Positions 45,533 through 53,860 of a stretch of 64,000 nt of DNA are shown here, piece after piece. The translations under genes were made by a program, and so were the position numbers. The stretch spans positions 1 to 64,000 of the forward strand of contig RAYY01000018.1 in assembly GCA_003611875.1 (NCBI GenBank), written 5' to 3'. The DNA comes from a bacterium D16-56 (GTDB taxonomy: Bacteria > Bacillota > Clostridia > Lachnospirales > Lachnospiraceae). The notes below the pieces were generated by a model. That model made no database searches and was not told the origin of the DNA. It was given only the letters and a program-made list of their open reading frames with translations. Each line of letters starts with the position of its first letter. The stretch's first letter is position 1.

Positions 45533-47929
45533 ATGGACAAAGTGTTATACGATTTAATGGATTGGGCAGCGATTGAGGAGCTGGTGTATTCGGAGGCGGC
45601 CAGACCGCAGGAGCTGCTGGGGCCGCATGTGACAGAGGCAGGACTGCTGATTCAGGCGTTTATGCCCACGGCCACAGGGATGACGGTAAAGCTGTCAGGC
45701 ACTGGCAAGGAGTATCCGATGGAGATGCAGGATGAGACAGGATTCTTTGCAGTGCTGATACCGCGCAAGACATTGGCTGATTATACCCTGCTGGTAACAT
45801 ACGGCGATGGGAGCTTAAAGGAGATTCAGGATCCTTATGCCTTTGGAACCCAGTACAGTGAATCAGAGCTGAAGAAGTTTGAGACCGGGATCTATTATGA
45901 GGTCTACAAAAAGATGGGTGCGCATCCCATGGAGATAAGAGGTGTTAAGGGAGTGCTGTTCTCTGTGTGGGCGCCGTGTGCTATGCGGGTAAGTGTAGTG
46001 GGCGAGTTTAATATGTGGGACGGAAGGCGCCACCAGATGAAGCTGCTGGGAGATTCCGGTGTATTTGAGCTTTTTATACCAGGGCTTGAGGCAGGGACGA
46101 TTTATAAGTATGAGGTCAAGAATCGGAAGGGGGAGCCTATGCTGAAGGCAGACCCTTATGGGAATTACGCAGAGCTTCGGCCGAATACAGCATCCATCGT
46201 ATGGGATATCGAGAAATTTAAGTGGACAGACGACAAGTGGATGACCGAGAGGAAAAAGGATGATTCCAAGAAGAAGCCTATGGCTATCTATGAGCTTCAC
46301 TTAGGCTCCTGGATCCGCAAGCCGATTGCAGTGGATGAAGACGGCCGGGAAGTGATTGGCTCTGAGTTTTATAATTACCGTGAGATTGCTCCGCGGCTGG
46401 CAGAGTATGTAAAGGAGATGGGGTATACTCATGTGGAGCTGATGCCAGTGATGGAACATCCTCTGGATGCCTCCTGGGGATATCAGGTGACTGGATATTA
46501 TGCGCCTACCAGTCGTTATGGAACGCCGGATGATTTCATGTATTTTATGAATTATCTTCACGAGCAGGGAATCGGTGTGATTCTGGACTGGGTACCGGCC
46601 CATTTCCCGCGGGATGCCTATGGCATGGCCTGCTTTGACGGAAGCTGCGTGTATGAGCATCAGGATCCCAGACAGGGTTCTCATCCTCATTGGGGTACCT
46701 TGATTTATAACTACGGACGCCCCCAGGTGAAGAATTTCCTTATTGCCAATGCGCTGTTCTGGGCAGAGCAGTATCATGCAGACGGTATTCGTATGGATGC
46801 GGTGGCATCAATGCTGTATCTGGATTATGGGAAGAATGACGGCGAGTGGGTAGCCAATATATATGGCGGTCATGAGAATCTGGAAGCAGTGGAATTTTTA
46901 AAGCATCTAAATTCTGTGTTTAAGGGGCGCAAGAACGGCGCGATTCTGATTGCGGAGGAATCTACGGCATGGCCTAAGATCACCGGAGATGTAAAGAATG
47001 ACGGGCTGGGATTTGATTACAAGTGGAATATGGGGTGGATGAATGACTTCATTGGTTATATGAAATATGACCCATATTTCCGGAACCACCATTATGGGGA
47101 GTTGACCTTTAGCATGCTGTATGCATACAGTGAAGATTTTGTTCTGGTGTTCTCCCATGACGAGGTGGTTCACGGCAAATATTCCATGCTGTGTAAAATG
47201 CCGGGAGAAGCCTATGAGGTGAAAGCGAATAATCTGCGGGCGGCGTATGGGTTTATGTACGGACATCCCGGAAAGAAGCTTTTGTTCATGGGACAGGAAT
47301 TTGCCCAGGTTTCTGAGTGGAATGAGAACGAAGAACTGCCATGGGGAATCCTGGAATACCCGGTACACAAAAATACGCAGGAATATGTAAAAGCACTGAA
47401 TCAGCTGTACCGTACTCAGCCGGCATTATATGAGAAGGATTTTGATCCGGATGGATTTGAATGGATTAATTGTTCCCGGAGCGAGGACAATATTGTGTCG
47501 TTCCTGCGAAAGACCGGTAAGCCGGAGGAGACCTTGCTCTTTATCTGTAATTTTGCCCCGGTGGAGCATGAGAAATTCCAGGTAGGAGTACCGTTCTACG
47601 GGAAATTCAAAGAGATTTTAAACAGTGATGCGGAGATTTTCGGCGGCAGCGGAAAAGGAAATCCTCGGGCGAAGACCTGTAAGCAGGAGGAGTGGGATGA
47701 CCGGGAAAATTCCCTGGTAATCGATCTTCCCCCTATGTGTACCCTTGTATTCTCCTGCACTCCTATGCCGGCTCCTGTGAAAAAGATTGAGAAAAAAACA
47801 GAAGCAGCAGAGAAAACAAGTGTGGGGAATCCTGCCCGGGCAGACAAAAAAGGAAAAGTGAACAAGGCAGGCGGAGCAGAAAAGGGGAAAAAAATCAATA
47901 AAACCAATAGAAAACCGACAAGAAAGTAA
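45533..47929 (+). CDS. glgB: 1,4-alpha-glucan branching enzyme with lysine-rich tail
   Basis: 798 aa. Two N-terminal beta domains (about 1-110 and CBM48 about 125-220, with VWAPCAMRVSVVGEFNMW) precede the GH13 barrel. Catalytic residues are the Asp in DGIRMDAVAS (Asp422), the Glu in LIAEESTAW (about 475) and the Asp in FSHDEVVHGK. It adds alpha-1,6 branches to glycogen. The last 50 residues (from about 748) are Lys/Ala/Gly-rich, lack hydrophobics and are probably disordered; this is unusual for GlgB. glgC and glgD lie 32 kb away. Confidence 0.95.
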   Translation: MDKVLYDLMDWAAIEELVYSEAARPQELLGPHVTEAGLLIQAFMPTATGMTVKLSGTGKEYPMEMQDETGFFAVLIPRKTLADYTLLVTYGDGSLKEIQDPYAFGTQYSESELKKFETGIYYEVYKKMGAHPMEIRGVKGVLFSVWAPCAMRVSVVGEFNMWDGRRHQMKLLGDSGVFELFIPGLEAGTIYKYEVKNRKGEPMLKADPYGNYAELRPNTASIVWDIEKFKWTDDKWMTERKKDDSKKKPMAIYELHLGSWIRKPIAVDEDGREVIGSEFYNYREIAPRLAEYVKEMGYTHVELMPVMEHPLDASWGYQVTGYYAPTSRYGTPDDFMYFMNYLHEQGIGVILDWVPAHFPRDAYGMACFDGSCVYEHQDPRQGSHPHWGTLIYNYGRPQVKNFLIANALFWAEQYHADGIRMDAVASMLYLDYGKNDGEWVANIYGGHENLEAVEFLKHLNSVFKGRKNGAILIAEESTAWPKITGDVKNDGLGFDYKWNMGWMNDFIGYMKYDPYFRNHHYGELTFSMLYAYSEDFVLVFSHDEVVHGKYSMLCKMPGEAYEVKANNLRAAYGFMYGHPGKKLLFMGQEFAQVSEWNENEELPWGILEYPVHKNTQEYVKALNQLYRTQPALYEKDFDPDGFEWINCSRSEDNIVSFLRKTGKPEETLLFICNFAPVEHEKFQVGVPFYGKFKEILNSDAEIFGGSGKGNPRAKTCKQEEWDDRENSLVIDLPPMCTLVFSCTPMPAPVKKIEKKTEAAEKTSVGNPARADKKGKVNKAGGAEKGKKINKTNRKPTRK

Positions 47930-48023
47930 ACCTCCATGCGCCCAGCTGCGGACGCGTCATCAATCATGAAAGTTTGGCGGGCGCATTTGGCATACTTGAT
48001 TTTAAATCGCCTCCGGCGATAGG
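47930..48023 (+). repeat. Structured dispersed repeat, copy 2
   Basis: Starts right after the glgB stop. ATGCGCC (47936-47942) pairs with GGCGCAT (47980-47986) around GCGGACG and CATGAAAGT-TGGCG. Then come GG-ATAC-TGATTT and a TCGCC/GGCGA hairpin near 48007-48019. By eye roughly three quarters of 75 aligned positions equal copy 1 at 27903. Confidence 0.65.
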
Positions 48024-48056
48024 ACTTTCATAGTAATCATAAAGAATGTTAAACGG

Positions 48057-48112
48057 AAGCAGTCAACTGGCGGGCCAAAAAGAAATAGGGCCGACAGATT
48101 GACTGCTTTTTC
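48057..48112. terminator. Terminator between glgB and gntR
   Basis: AAGCAGTCAA/TTGACTGCTT (10 bp, 48057-48066 with 48099-48108) followed by TTT, with an inner GGCC/GGCC stem. It can serve both converging genes. Confidence 0.85.
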
Positions 48113-48130
48113 GGCTGCGTTTCGGATGGT

Positions 48131-48832
48131 TTATTCCCTGGAAGAAGATGTGAAAAATCTTTGATATTCTTCTGAAAATAATTCACTTCCCATACGCCGT
48201 ACACCGCCGTACAGATGGCGCTTTAAAAGTGGTTCAATGGCAGCAAAGTCTCTGGCCTCTATAATTTCAATGAGCTGCTGATGCTCCTTCATGACATCAG
48301 GAACATTGCGTCCACCTACTACATCCAGGCGTATAAAACGGGAATAGTCCGCCTGGGGACGAACCAAATTTTCCCATAGGCAGAGCTTATCTGTGACCTG
48401 GAACCAGATCCGGTGCATGGATAAATCTGTCACCAGAAATTCATTAATATCAAAGGCTTCCGGAGCCTTATGAAGCCTGTCTGCAATTTTTTGAAGACAT
48501 TCCTGGGCATAATGGATCCGGGCAATATCTGTAGGGGAGCAAATATTAATAAAATCCCGAAGAATCATACACTCTACAGCCATGCGCTGGAAAATCCACT
48601 GACTTGCAAGCTTCAGGCGAATGGCTGTGACAATGGTTCCTTTGTGGGGAACGATCTGGACAAAGCCGTTCTGCTGGAGCCTCTGCAGAACACTGCGGAT
48701 AGGGGTTCTGGAGATTTGGAAGCGTTTGCAGAGCGTGTTTTCGCTTATGACATCCCCTGGTTGGATTTTTAGCTGGATAATCTCGTTCTCAAGAATCTCA
48801 TATATTTCATCGCTGGTCAGACTGATGTTCAT
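48131..48832 (-). CDS. GntR-family (FCD) transcriptional regulator
   Basis: 233 aa. The winged helix-turn-helix (GDVISENTLCKRFQISRTPI, RSVLQRLQQNGFVQIVPHKG) precedes an all-helical FCD ligand domain with His and Asp/Asn metal-site candidates (DLSMHRIWF, EHQQLIEIIEARD, LLKRHL). The family usually represses sugar-acid or organic-acid uptake and breakdown genes. It diverges from the TRAP transporter operon, whose promoter holds a TTGTATACAA palindrome, so it is the likely regulator. Confidence 0.92.
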   Translation of the reverse strand: MNISLTSDEIYEILENEIIQLKIQPGDVISENTLCKRFQISRTPIRSVLQRLQQNGFVQIVPHKGTIVTAIRLKLASQWIFQRMAVECMILRDFINICSPTDIARIHYAQECLQKIADRLHKAPEAFDINEFLVTDLSMHRIWFQVTDKLCLWENLVRPQADYSRFIRLDVVGGRNVPDVMKEHQQLIEIIEARDFAAIEPLLKRHLYGGVRRMGSELFSEEYQRFFTSSSRE

Positions 48833-48869
48833 GAAAACACCTCCATTCTTTTTAGAGCGCTTTTTTTAG

Positions 48870-48898
48870 ATTATAGGGGGAAATGAAGGAACTGTCAA
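48870..48898 (-). promoter_or_regulatory. Consensus promoter of gntR
   Basis: On the minus strand: perfect TTGACA (48898-48893), a 17-bp spacer and perfect TATAAT (48875-48870). Confidence 0.85.
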
Positions 48899-48925
48899 AC
48901 ATTTGATTAACAGAAAAAAGGGAAG

Positions 48926-48945
48926 CTTGTATACATGTATGACAA
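48926..48945. promoter_or_regulatory. GntR operator candidate 1
   Basis: CTTGTATACATGTATGACAA contains TTGTATACA and the overlapping palindrome ATACATGTAT. It lies about 28 bp upstream of the gntR -35. The core matches the site at 49161. The AT-rich DNA between the two sites (48946-49142) shows no gene. Confidence 0.6.
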
Positions 48946-49142
48946 AATGGTGGGGAGAAATATATAAATTTTTACCAGAAATTGATATTTTGGAAAAGAA
49001 AAATGGGAAAATAAATGAAAAATAGAGTGGCATTTCATAATAAAACATACAAAATAAATATAATAAATATTTTTGATCGAAGAAATAAAGGGAAAATGCA
49101 CAGGGAGAAATTTTGAAATGCTACTGATTTTATGGGAATAAT

Positions 49143-49172
49143 GTGGTAAGATTAATCTAACTTGTATACAAG
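49143..49172 (+). promoter_or_regulatory. dctP promoter (extended -10) with overlapping operator
   Basis: TGG-TAAGAT is an extended -10 (49144-49152). The perfect palindrome CTTGTATACAAG (49161-49172) sits at the expected start point, an ideal place for a repressor. Confidence 0.65.
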
Positions 49173-49212
49173 AAAGGTGAGCTATTTCAAAAAAGTAGGA
49201 GGAACATGAATT

Positions 49213-50334
49213 ATGAAAAAGAGAATTGCAATGTTATTGACCTTTGCATTGGCAGCATCCGGTCTGGCGGCCTGCGGCGGCGGCAGTCAGCCTGCAGCTC
49301 CGGCAGAGACCACTGCGGCAGCGGCAGCGGAAGGTGACAGCAGCCAGGCGGCAGGGGACGGAGAGACAGAGGCTGCAGCAGGAGAGGATGCTTTTGCAGC
49401 ACTGGGTGATTTTACAATGATGGTAGGTCATGCACAGCCAGAAGGGAATCCTCGTTATGTATCCATGGAGAAGTTTGCAGCAGATGTGGCTGAAAAGACG
49501 AACGGCCATGTGACGGTGGAGGTGTTCGGAAATGGACAGCTTGGCACAGAGAAGGAGATGTTAGAGCAGGTTGTTGCCGGTACAGTTCAGGGAATGCGGG
49601 GCGGTCAGTTTGATTTCAGCCCGCGTCTGTTAATGTTTACCATGCCGTTTTTGGCTCAGAACCGGGCCCAGGTTACGGCGCTTTTACAGAGTGATCTGGC
49701 CAAGAAGGTGTGTGAAGAGGCAGAGGCTGAGACCGGTACAGTGATTATTAACCTGTGTGATGCAGGCGGCTGGAGACAATTTTCCAACAGTAAGCACCCC
49801 ATTACAAAGCCGGAGGATCTGCAGGGTCTGAAGATGCGTACCAATGGTATGAACACCATTGATAAGACCTTTGTAGCGCTGGGAGCCACCACCACTACCA
49901 TTCCTTATTCGGATCTGTATATGGGACTGAAGACCGGTGTTGCAGACGGGCAGGAAAATCCGTGGGTAAATGTAGAAGGCATGAAGTTTTATGAGGTGCA
50001 GCAGTATTTTACTGAGGTAAATTATCAGTTCCATCCGGATCCGTTTTATGTAAATGCTGCATGGTGGAACGGGCTTCCCCAGGAGTATCGCGACATTATT
50101 GCAGAATGTGCAGAAGAAATGGGTACATACAATGATCAGCTGATCGACGAGAACCAGGAGAAAGCAAAACAGGTGGTAATTGATGCCGGCTGTGAGGTTT
50201 ATGAACCCAGCGAAGATGAATTGAAGGCTTTCCAGGATGCGGTTCAGGTTGTTTATGACCAGTGTGTGGAAGAAGGCATCATGACAAGCGATGAGCTTCA
50301 GGAAATGCTGGATATAGTCGCAAACACAAAGTAA
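49213..50334 (+). CDS. dctP: TRAP transporter substrate-binding lipoprotein DctP
   Basis: 373 aa. Lipoprotein signal with LAAC (Cys21), then a linker of about 45 residues rich in Ala, Glu and Gly. The TRAP receptor domain follows: MMVGHAQPEGNPRYVSMEKF, EVFGNGQLGTEKEMLEQV, LKMRTNGMNTIDKTFVALGA and VADGQENPWVNV. The Arg in GLKMRT is the usual carboxylate clamp, so an organic acid such as a sugar acid is expected. Its AGGAGGAAC site lies 7 nt before the ATG. A terminator directly follows. Confidence 0.95.
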   Translation: MKKRIAMLLTFALAASGLAACGGGSQPAAPAETTAAAAAEGDSSQAAGDGETEAAAGEDAFAALGDFTMMVGHAQPEGNPRYVSMEKFAADVAEKTNGHVTVEVFGNGQLGTEKEMLEQVVAGTVQGMRGGQFDFSPRLLMFTMPFLAQNRAQVTALLQSDLAKKVCEEAEAETGTVIINLCDAGGWRQFSNSKHPITKPEDLQGLKMRTNGMNTIDKTFVALGATTTTIPYSDLYMGLKTGVADGQENPWVNVEGMKFYEVQQYFTEVNYQFHPDPFYVNAAWWNGLPQEYRDIIAECAEEMGTYNDQLIDENQEKAKQVVIDAGCEVYEPSEDELKAFQDAVQVVYDQCVEEGIMTSDELQEMLDIVANTK

Positions 50335-50354
50335 AATTGGTTTTATGGAATGAC

Positions 50355-50407
50355 AGCTCCTGGAAGCCATGGTACCAGAAGTACCGGTGTGTTCCGGGAG
50401 CTTTTTT
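50355..50407 (+). terminator. Intra-operon terminator between dctP and dctQ
   Basis: An 11-bp stem (50355-50365 with 50392-50402), an inner GGTAC/GTACC stem, and a T6 run. Strong enough to stop most transcripts, which would give more binding protein than permease. Confidence 0.85.
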
Positions 50408-50428
50408 AGAATAAGAAGGGGGCTGATT

Positions 50429-50953
50429 ATCATCGAAAAGTGGAAAAAGGTTGGCGATAAGGTATTTCAGGTATATTTTGGAATCGGTGTGGTTGCCATG
50501 GGCCTGCTTGCAGTGCTGGTAATCTTTTCGGTAATCGCACGTTATTTCTTTTCTCATAGCTGGAAGGAACTGTCGGAGTTTAATGTGACATTGTTTGCAT
50601 TTACAACCTTTTGGGGTATGGGAATTAATGTGCTGAAGAATGAGCATGTGATCATTGACATCCTTTATGACCGGGTACCTCCGGCAATTAAGCGGTGGCT
50701 GAGTGTGGTAAATTATCTGATCGTTCTGGCAGTGGATTTGGTGTTTACCAAGCAGGGATTTGCTTATGTAGGGGTTGCCGGAAAGCAGATCAGCCAGGGC
50801 ATGGAGATTCCTATGAAGTATATGTATGGGATTATGCCCATGGCAGGAGTGATTTGTGCGGTTTGTATTGTTATTAAGATTATAGAATTTATCACAGCGG
50901 ATCTCTCTTATTTTGCACCTAAAAATAAGGTGTTAACGAAGGAAAGTCCGTGA
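50429..50953 (+). CDS. dctQ: TRAP transporter small permease DctQ
   Basis: About 175 aa, four membrane spans, with the family core VIFSVIARYFFSHSWKELSEF and WGMGINVLKNEHVIIDI. The only upstream in-frame ATG (50369) lies inside the terminator stem and would add 20 residues unlike the family. A good AAGGGGG (50416-50422) is followed by CTG, ATT, ATC, ATC, GAA, with no ATG, GTG or TTG before the first span. The start is therefore probably ATC 50429 or a neighbouring non-standard codon; the choice is uncertain. It pairs with DctM in the membrane. Confidence 0.85.
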   Translation: MIEKWKKVGDKVFQVYFGIGVVAMGLLAVLVIFSVIARYFFSHSWKELSEFNVTLFAFTTFWGMGINVLKNEHVIIDILYDRVPPAIKRWLSVVNYLIVLAVDLVFTKQGFAYVGVAGKQISQGMEIPMKYMYGIMPMAGVICAVCIVIKIIEFITADLSYFAPKNKVLTKESP

Positions 50954-50979
50954 GCCGAGAAAGGAGCTGAGTATCTGTT

Positions 50980-52269
50980 ATGGCAATGATCATACTTTTA
51001 GTGCTGTTGATCTTTTTCGCGGTACTTGGGGTGCCGCTGGCGTTTGCAATCGGCGCGTCCTATATTACTTATATTGTTACCAATGCCCCGACTTTTCTGT
51101 CCATGGTGCCTCAGAGAGTATGGAACGGCGCTTACAGTGAGCTGATGATCGCTATGCCGCTTTTCATGCTGGCCGGTGAGCTGATGAATACCGGCGGTAT
51201 TACGAAACGAATTATCAATTTCTGCCTGCAGCTCCTAAAGCCGTTTCGCGGAGGCTTAGGCGAGGTAAATATTGTGGCATCCATGATTTTCGGAGGAATT
51301 TCCGGCTCATCTGTGGCTGACACCTCTGCCCTGGGAAGTATTTTGATTCCTGCTATGGAGGATTTGGGTTATCCGCCAGATGCGTCTGCAGGGATTACCG
51401 TGGCTTCCTCCACGATGGGGATGATTATTCCGCCTTCTACACCGATGATCGTGTATTCTATGATTTCCGGCGCATCTGTGGGGGCGCTTTTTATGGCGGG
51501 TGCAGTGCCGGGGATTCTGATCGGAGCGACCCAGCTTATTGTAGTGTTCATTATCAGTCACAAAAGGGGCTGGCATCCGGCCAAGACGCCGTTTGTGTTT
51601 AAGGAGTTTGCCTCTGCGATCTTGTCTGGTATTCCGGCACTTTTGATGCCTGTGTTTATTATTGTCTGCGTGTCCTTTGGTGTATGTACAGCCTCGGAAA
51701 GTGCAGGTGTGGCGGTGCTGTATTCCATGCTGGTAGGTTTCTTTATTTATCGGGAGCTGACCTGGAAGGCAGTGATAGAGGCACTGAAAAAGACATTAAT
51801 ATCTTCTTCCTCCATTATGCTGATTATTGGCTTTACGACGATTTTTACCTGGGTTTTGACTATGCAGAAGGTTCCTCAGATCGTGGCCAATTTCTTTATT
51901 ACTTTGAATATGCCAAGCTGGGGGATTGCCCTGGTGTTCTGTTTGATGATTTTGATGATCGGTACATTTATTGATGTGAGTCCTGCCATTCTGTTGCTGA
52001 CTCCCATTATGCTGCCGGTTATGCAGAGCTATGGTTTTTCTGCCCTGCAGTTTGGTGCGATGATGATTACTGGTTTAGCCATTGGCCTGGTAACGCCGCC
52101 GGTGGGAATGTGTCTCAATGCCTGTAATAAGATAAACCGAATGCCCATTATTGCCATCTTTAAAGGGGCATTGCCCTACTTGATCTGCAACATTATTGTT
52201 TTGATGGCAATCAGCCTGTTTGCGCCGCTGACGACATGGCTGCCCTTGGCTTTGGGATACAGCTTGTAA
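50980..52269 (+). CDS. dctM: TRAP transporter large permease DctM
   Basis: 429 aa, about 12 hydrophobic segments. The opening ILLVLLIFFAVLGVPLAFAI, the GGISGSSVADTSALGSILIP segment and ASSTMGMIIPPSTPMIVYS are the DctM/elevator-type core. GLVTPPVGMCLN is near the end. It couples uptake to a sodium ion gradient in known members. Starts 26 bp after dctQ; a terminator follows at 52335. Confidence 0.96.
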   Translation: MAMIILLVLLIFFAVLGVPLAFAIGASYITYIVTNAPTFLSMVPQRVWNGAYSELMIAMPLFMLAGELMNTGGITKRIINFCLQLLKPFRGGLGEVNIVASMIFGGISGSSVADTSALGSILIPAMEDLGYPPDASAGITVASSTMGMIIPPSTPMIVYSMISGASVGALFMAGAVPGILIGATQLIVVFIISHKRGWHPAKTPFVFKEFASAILSGIPALLMPVFIIVCVSFGVCTASESAGVAVLYSMLVGFFIYRELTWKAVIEALKKTLISSSSIMLIIGFTTIFTWVLTMQKVPQIVANFFITLNMPSWGIALVFCLMILMIGTFIDVSPAILLLTPIMLPVMQSYGFSALQFGAMMITGLAIGLVTPPVGMCLNACNKINRMPIIAIFKGALPYLICNIIVLMAISLFAPLTTWLPLALGYSL

Positions 52270-52334
52270 TTAAACTGCAAAAGGGCAGAATGATAGTAGC
52301 TTAAACAGCGGAAACAGGGTTATCGTGATTCATC

Positions 52335-52360
52335 GGAGCTGTCAGATGGCAGCTCCATTT
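52335..52360 (+). terminator. Terminator of the TRAP operon
   Basis: GGAGCTG/CAGCTCC (52335-52341 with 52350-52356), 8-nt loop, followed by ATTTT. Confidence 0.75.
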
Positions 52361-52366
52361 TGCTGC

Positions 52367-52395
52367 TTGCGATATAGGAAGGTTTGGGATATAAT
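52367..52395 (+). promoter_or_regulatory. Promoter of the AlaX-like gene
   Basis: TTGCGA (52367-52372), a 17-bp spacer and TATAAT (52390-52395). Confidence 0.7.
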
Positions 52396-52472
52396 AGGAA
52401 CGCCTGCCGGGATTTTTGCAGGCCCTGTGTAGGGAAAAAGGGATTTCAAAGATACTGTGGAGGGCAGAATGT

Positions 52473-53636
52473 ATGACACAAAAGCTATATTATGAAGATA
52501 GCCATTTGAAGGAATTTACAGCTCAGGTAATGGATTGCCGGTGGGATGAAAAGAAGGGATGCTATGGAATTGTGCTGGATCGGACCGTATTTTTCCCGGA
52601 GGGTGGAGGACAGTATGCAGATTCCGGCACGATTCAGGGGATCTTTGTGGAGGATGTGCAGGAAAAGGCTAATGAGGTGATCCACTATATGAAGAAAAAG
52701 CTGGATGTGGGACAGCGGATTCAGGGCAGTATTGATTTTGCGGAAAGATTTTCAAACATGCAGCAGCATACAGGGGAACACATTGTTTCCGGATTAGTTC
52801 ATCGACACTTTGGATATGATAATGTAGGCTTTCATCTTGGAAAAGAGCTGGTGACAATGGATTTTAACGGGGCTTTTACAAAAGAGCAGCTTATCGGGAT
52901 TGAGCACGAGGCGAATGAGGCTGTGACAGCTAATCTTGCCATTCGAGTAGATTATCCTGAAAAGGAGGAGCTTGAAAGTCTGGATTATCGAAGCAAGAAG
53001 GAACTGACCGGCCAGGTACGGATCGTGACAGTGCCAGGATATGATGTATGTGCCTGCTGTGCGCCGCATGTAAAATATACAGGGGAGATTGGAATGATTC
53101 GTCTGGTGGATGCGGTCAAGTATAAGGGCGGAACAAGGGTGACCATGGCGTGCGGTTTTCGGGCATTGGCGGATTATCGAAGGAAAGAGGATAATGTGCT
53201 GGAGATCTCCAGGCTTTTGTCAGCAAAGCCTTATGAGACGGCAGAAGCAGTGAAGAGGCTCCAGAAAGAAAACCAGCAGGGGAAAGAGAAGCTGTTCCGG
53301 ATTCAGAGCCGCTATCTGGAGATGAGACTAAAGGAGCTGACAGGTAGCGGAGGGCTTGCCGGAAAACACATTCTTTTATTTGAAGATGAGCTGGATAAAA
53401 ACGCGGCACGGCATTTTGCAGATACTGGGATGTACCGGTGTGAGGGGATCTGCGGCATTTTCCTGGGAAACGACCAGAAGGGCTATCAGTATATTTTGGG
53501 AAGCCAAAGCCTGGATCTGCGGGAATTTTTAAAAGCATTTCATGAAGAATTTCCTGGCAGGGGAGGCGGGAAACCGCAGATGGTGCAGGGAACGGCTGTT
53601 GGGACAAGGGAAATGCTGGAAAGATATTTTGTGTAA
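52473..53636 (+). CDS. alaX: Alanyl-tRNA editing protein AlaX (long type with DHHA1-like tail)
   Basis: 387 aa from ATG 52473, 8-10 nt after GGAGGG. It has the AlaRS second-additional domain: FFPEGGGQYADSGTI, the zinc ligands in QQHTGEHIVSG and CACCAPHVKYTGEIG, and KGGTRVTMACGFRAL. A coiled-coil linker (about 260-310) and a DHHA1-like C-terminal part follow. It removes mischarged Ser or Gly from tRNA-Ala in trans. The longer in-frame start at 52416 has no matching site. Confidence 0.93.
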   Translation: MTQKLYYEDSHLKEFTAQVMDCRWDEKKGCYGIVLDRTVFFPEGGGQYADSGTIQGIFVEDVQEKANEVIHYMKKKLDVGQRIQGSIDFAERFSNMQQHTGEHIVSGLVHRHFGYDNVGFHLGKELVTMDFNGAFTKEQLIGIEHEANEAVTANLAIRVDYPEKEELESLDYRSKKELTGQVRIVTVPGYDVCACCAPHVKYTGEIGMIRLVDAVKYKGGTRVTMACGFRALADYRRKEDNVLEISRLLSAKPYETAEAVKRLQKENQQGKEKLFRIQSRYLEMRLKELTGSGGLAGKHILLFEDELDKNAARHFADTGMYRCEGICGIFLGNDQKGYQYILGSQSLDLREFLKAFHEEFPGRGGGKPQMVQGTAVGTREMLERYFV

Positions 53637-53677
53637 GAAAATGGAGGCAGCAGTTCTGATACCCCTTAAACTGTTAC

Positions 53678-53764
53678 GGCATACGGCCATTTAGAATCGC
53701 TTCGCGATGGCTGTATGCCCGCAGCCGCTGCGCTTTCGCACGGTCAGAGCAGGAGAGTGCGCAG
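53678..53764. repeat. Double-hairpin element
   Basis: The first hairpin is GGCATACGGCCAT/ATGGCTGTATGCC (13 bp with one G-U pair) containing ATCGC-TTC-GCGAT. The second is CTGCGC/GCGCAG (53728-53733 with 53759-53764). No T-run. It looks like an interspersed repeat or structured RNA. Confidence 0.5.
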
Positions 53765-53842
53765 ACCAATCTGAATTGTTGCAAGTGGAGCACATAGACC
53801 ATGATTCTAGGTGGATTTAGCCTATGCAAATTTTAACCTTTA

Positions 53843-53851
53843 TGCTATAAT
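53843..53851 (+). promoter_or_regulatory. Extended -10 promoter, leaderless start
   Basis: TGC-TATAAT ends 9 bp before ATG 53861. The expected transcription start is within 1-3 nt of the start codon, and no Shine-Dalgarno is present. Confidence 0.55.
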
Positions 53852-53860
53852 TTTATTATT

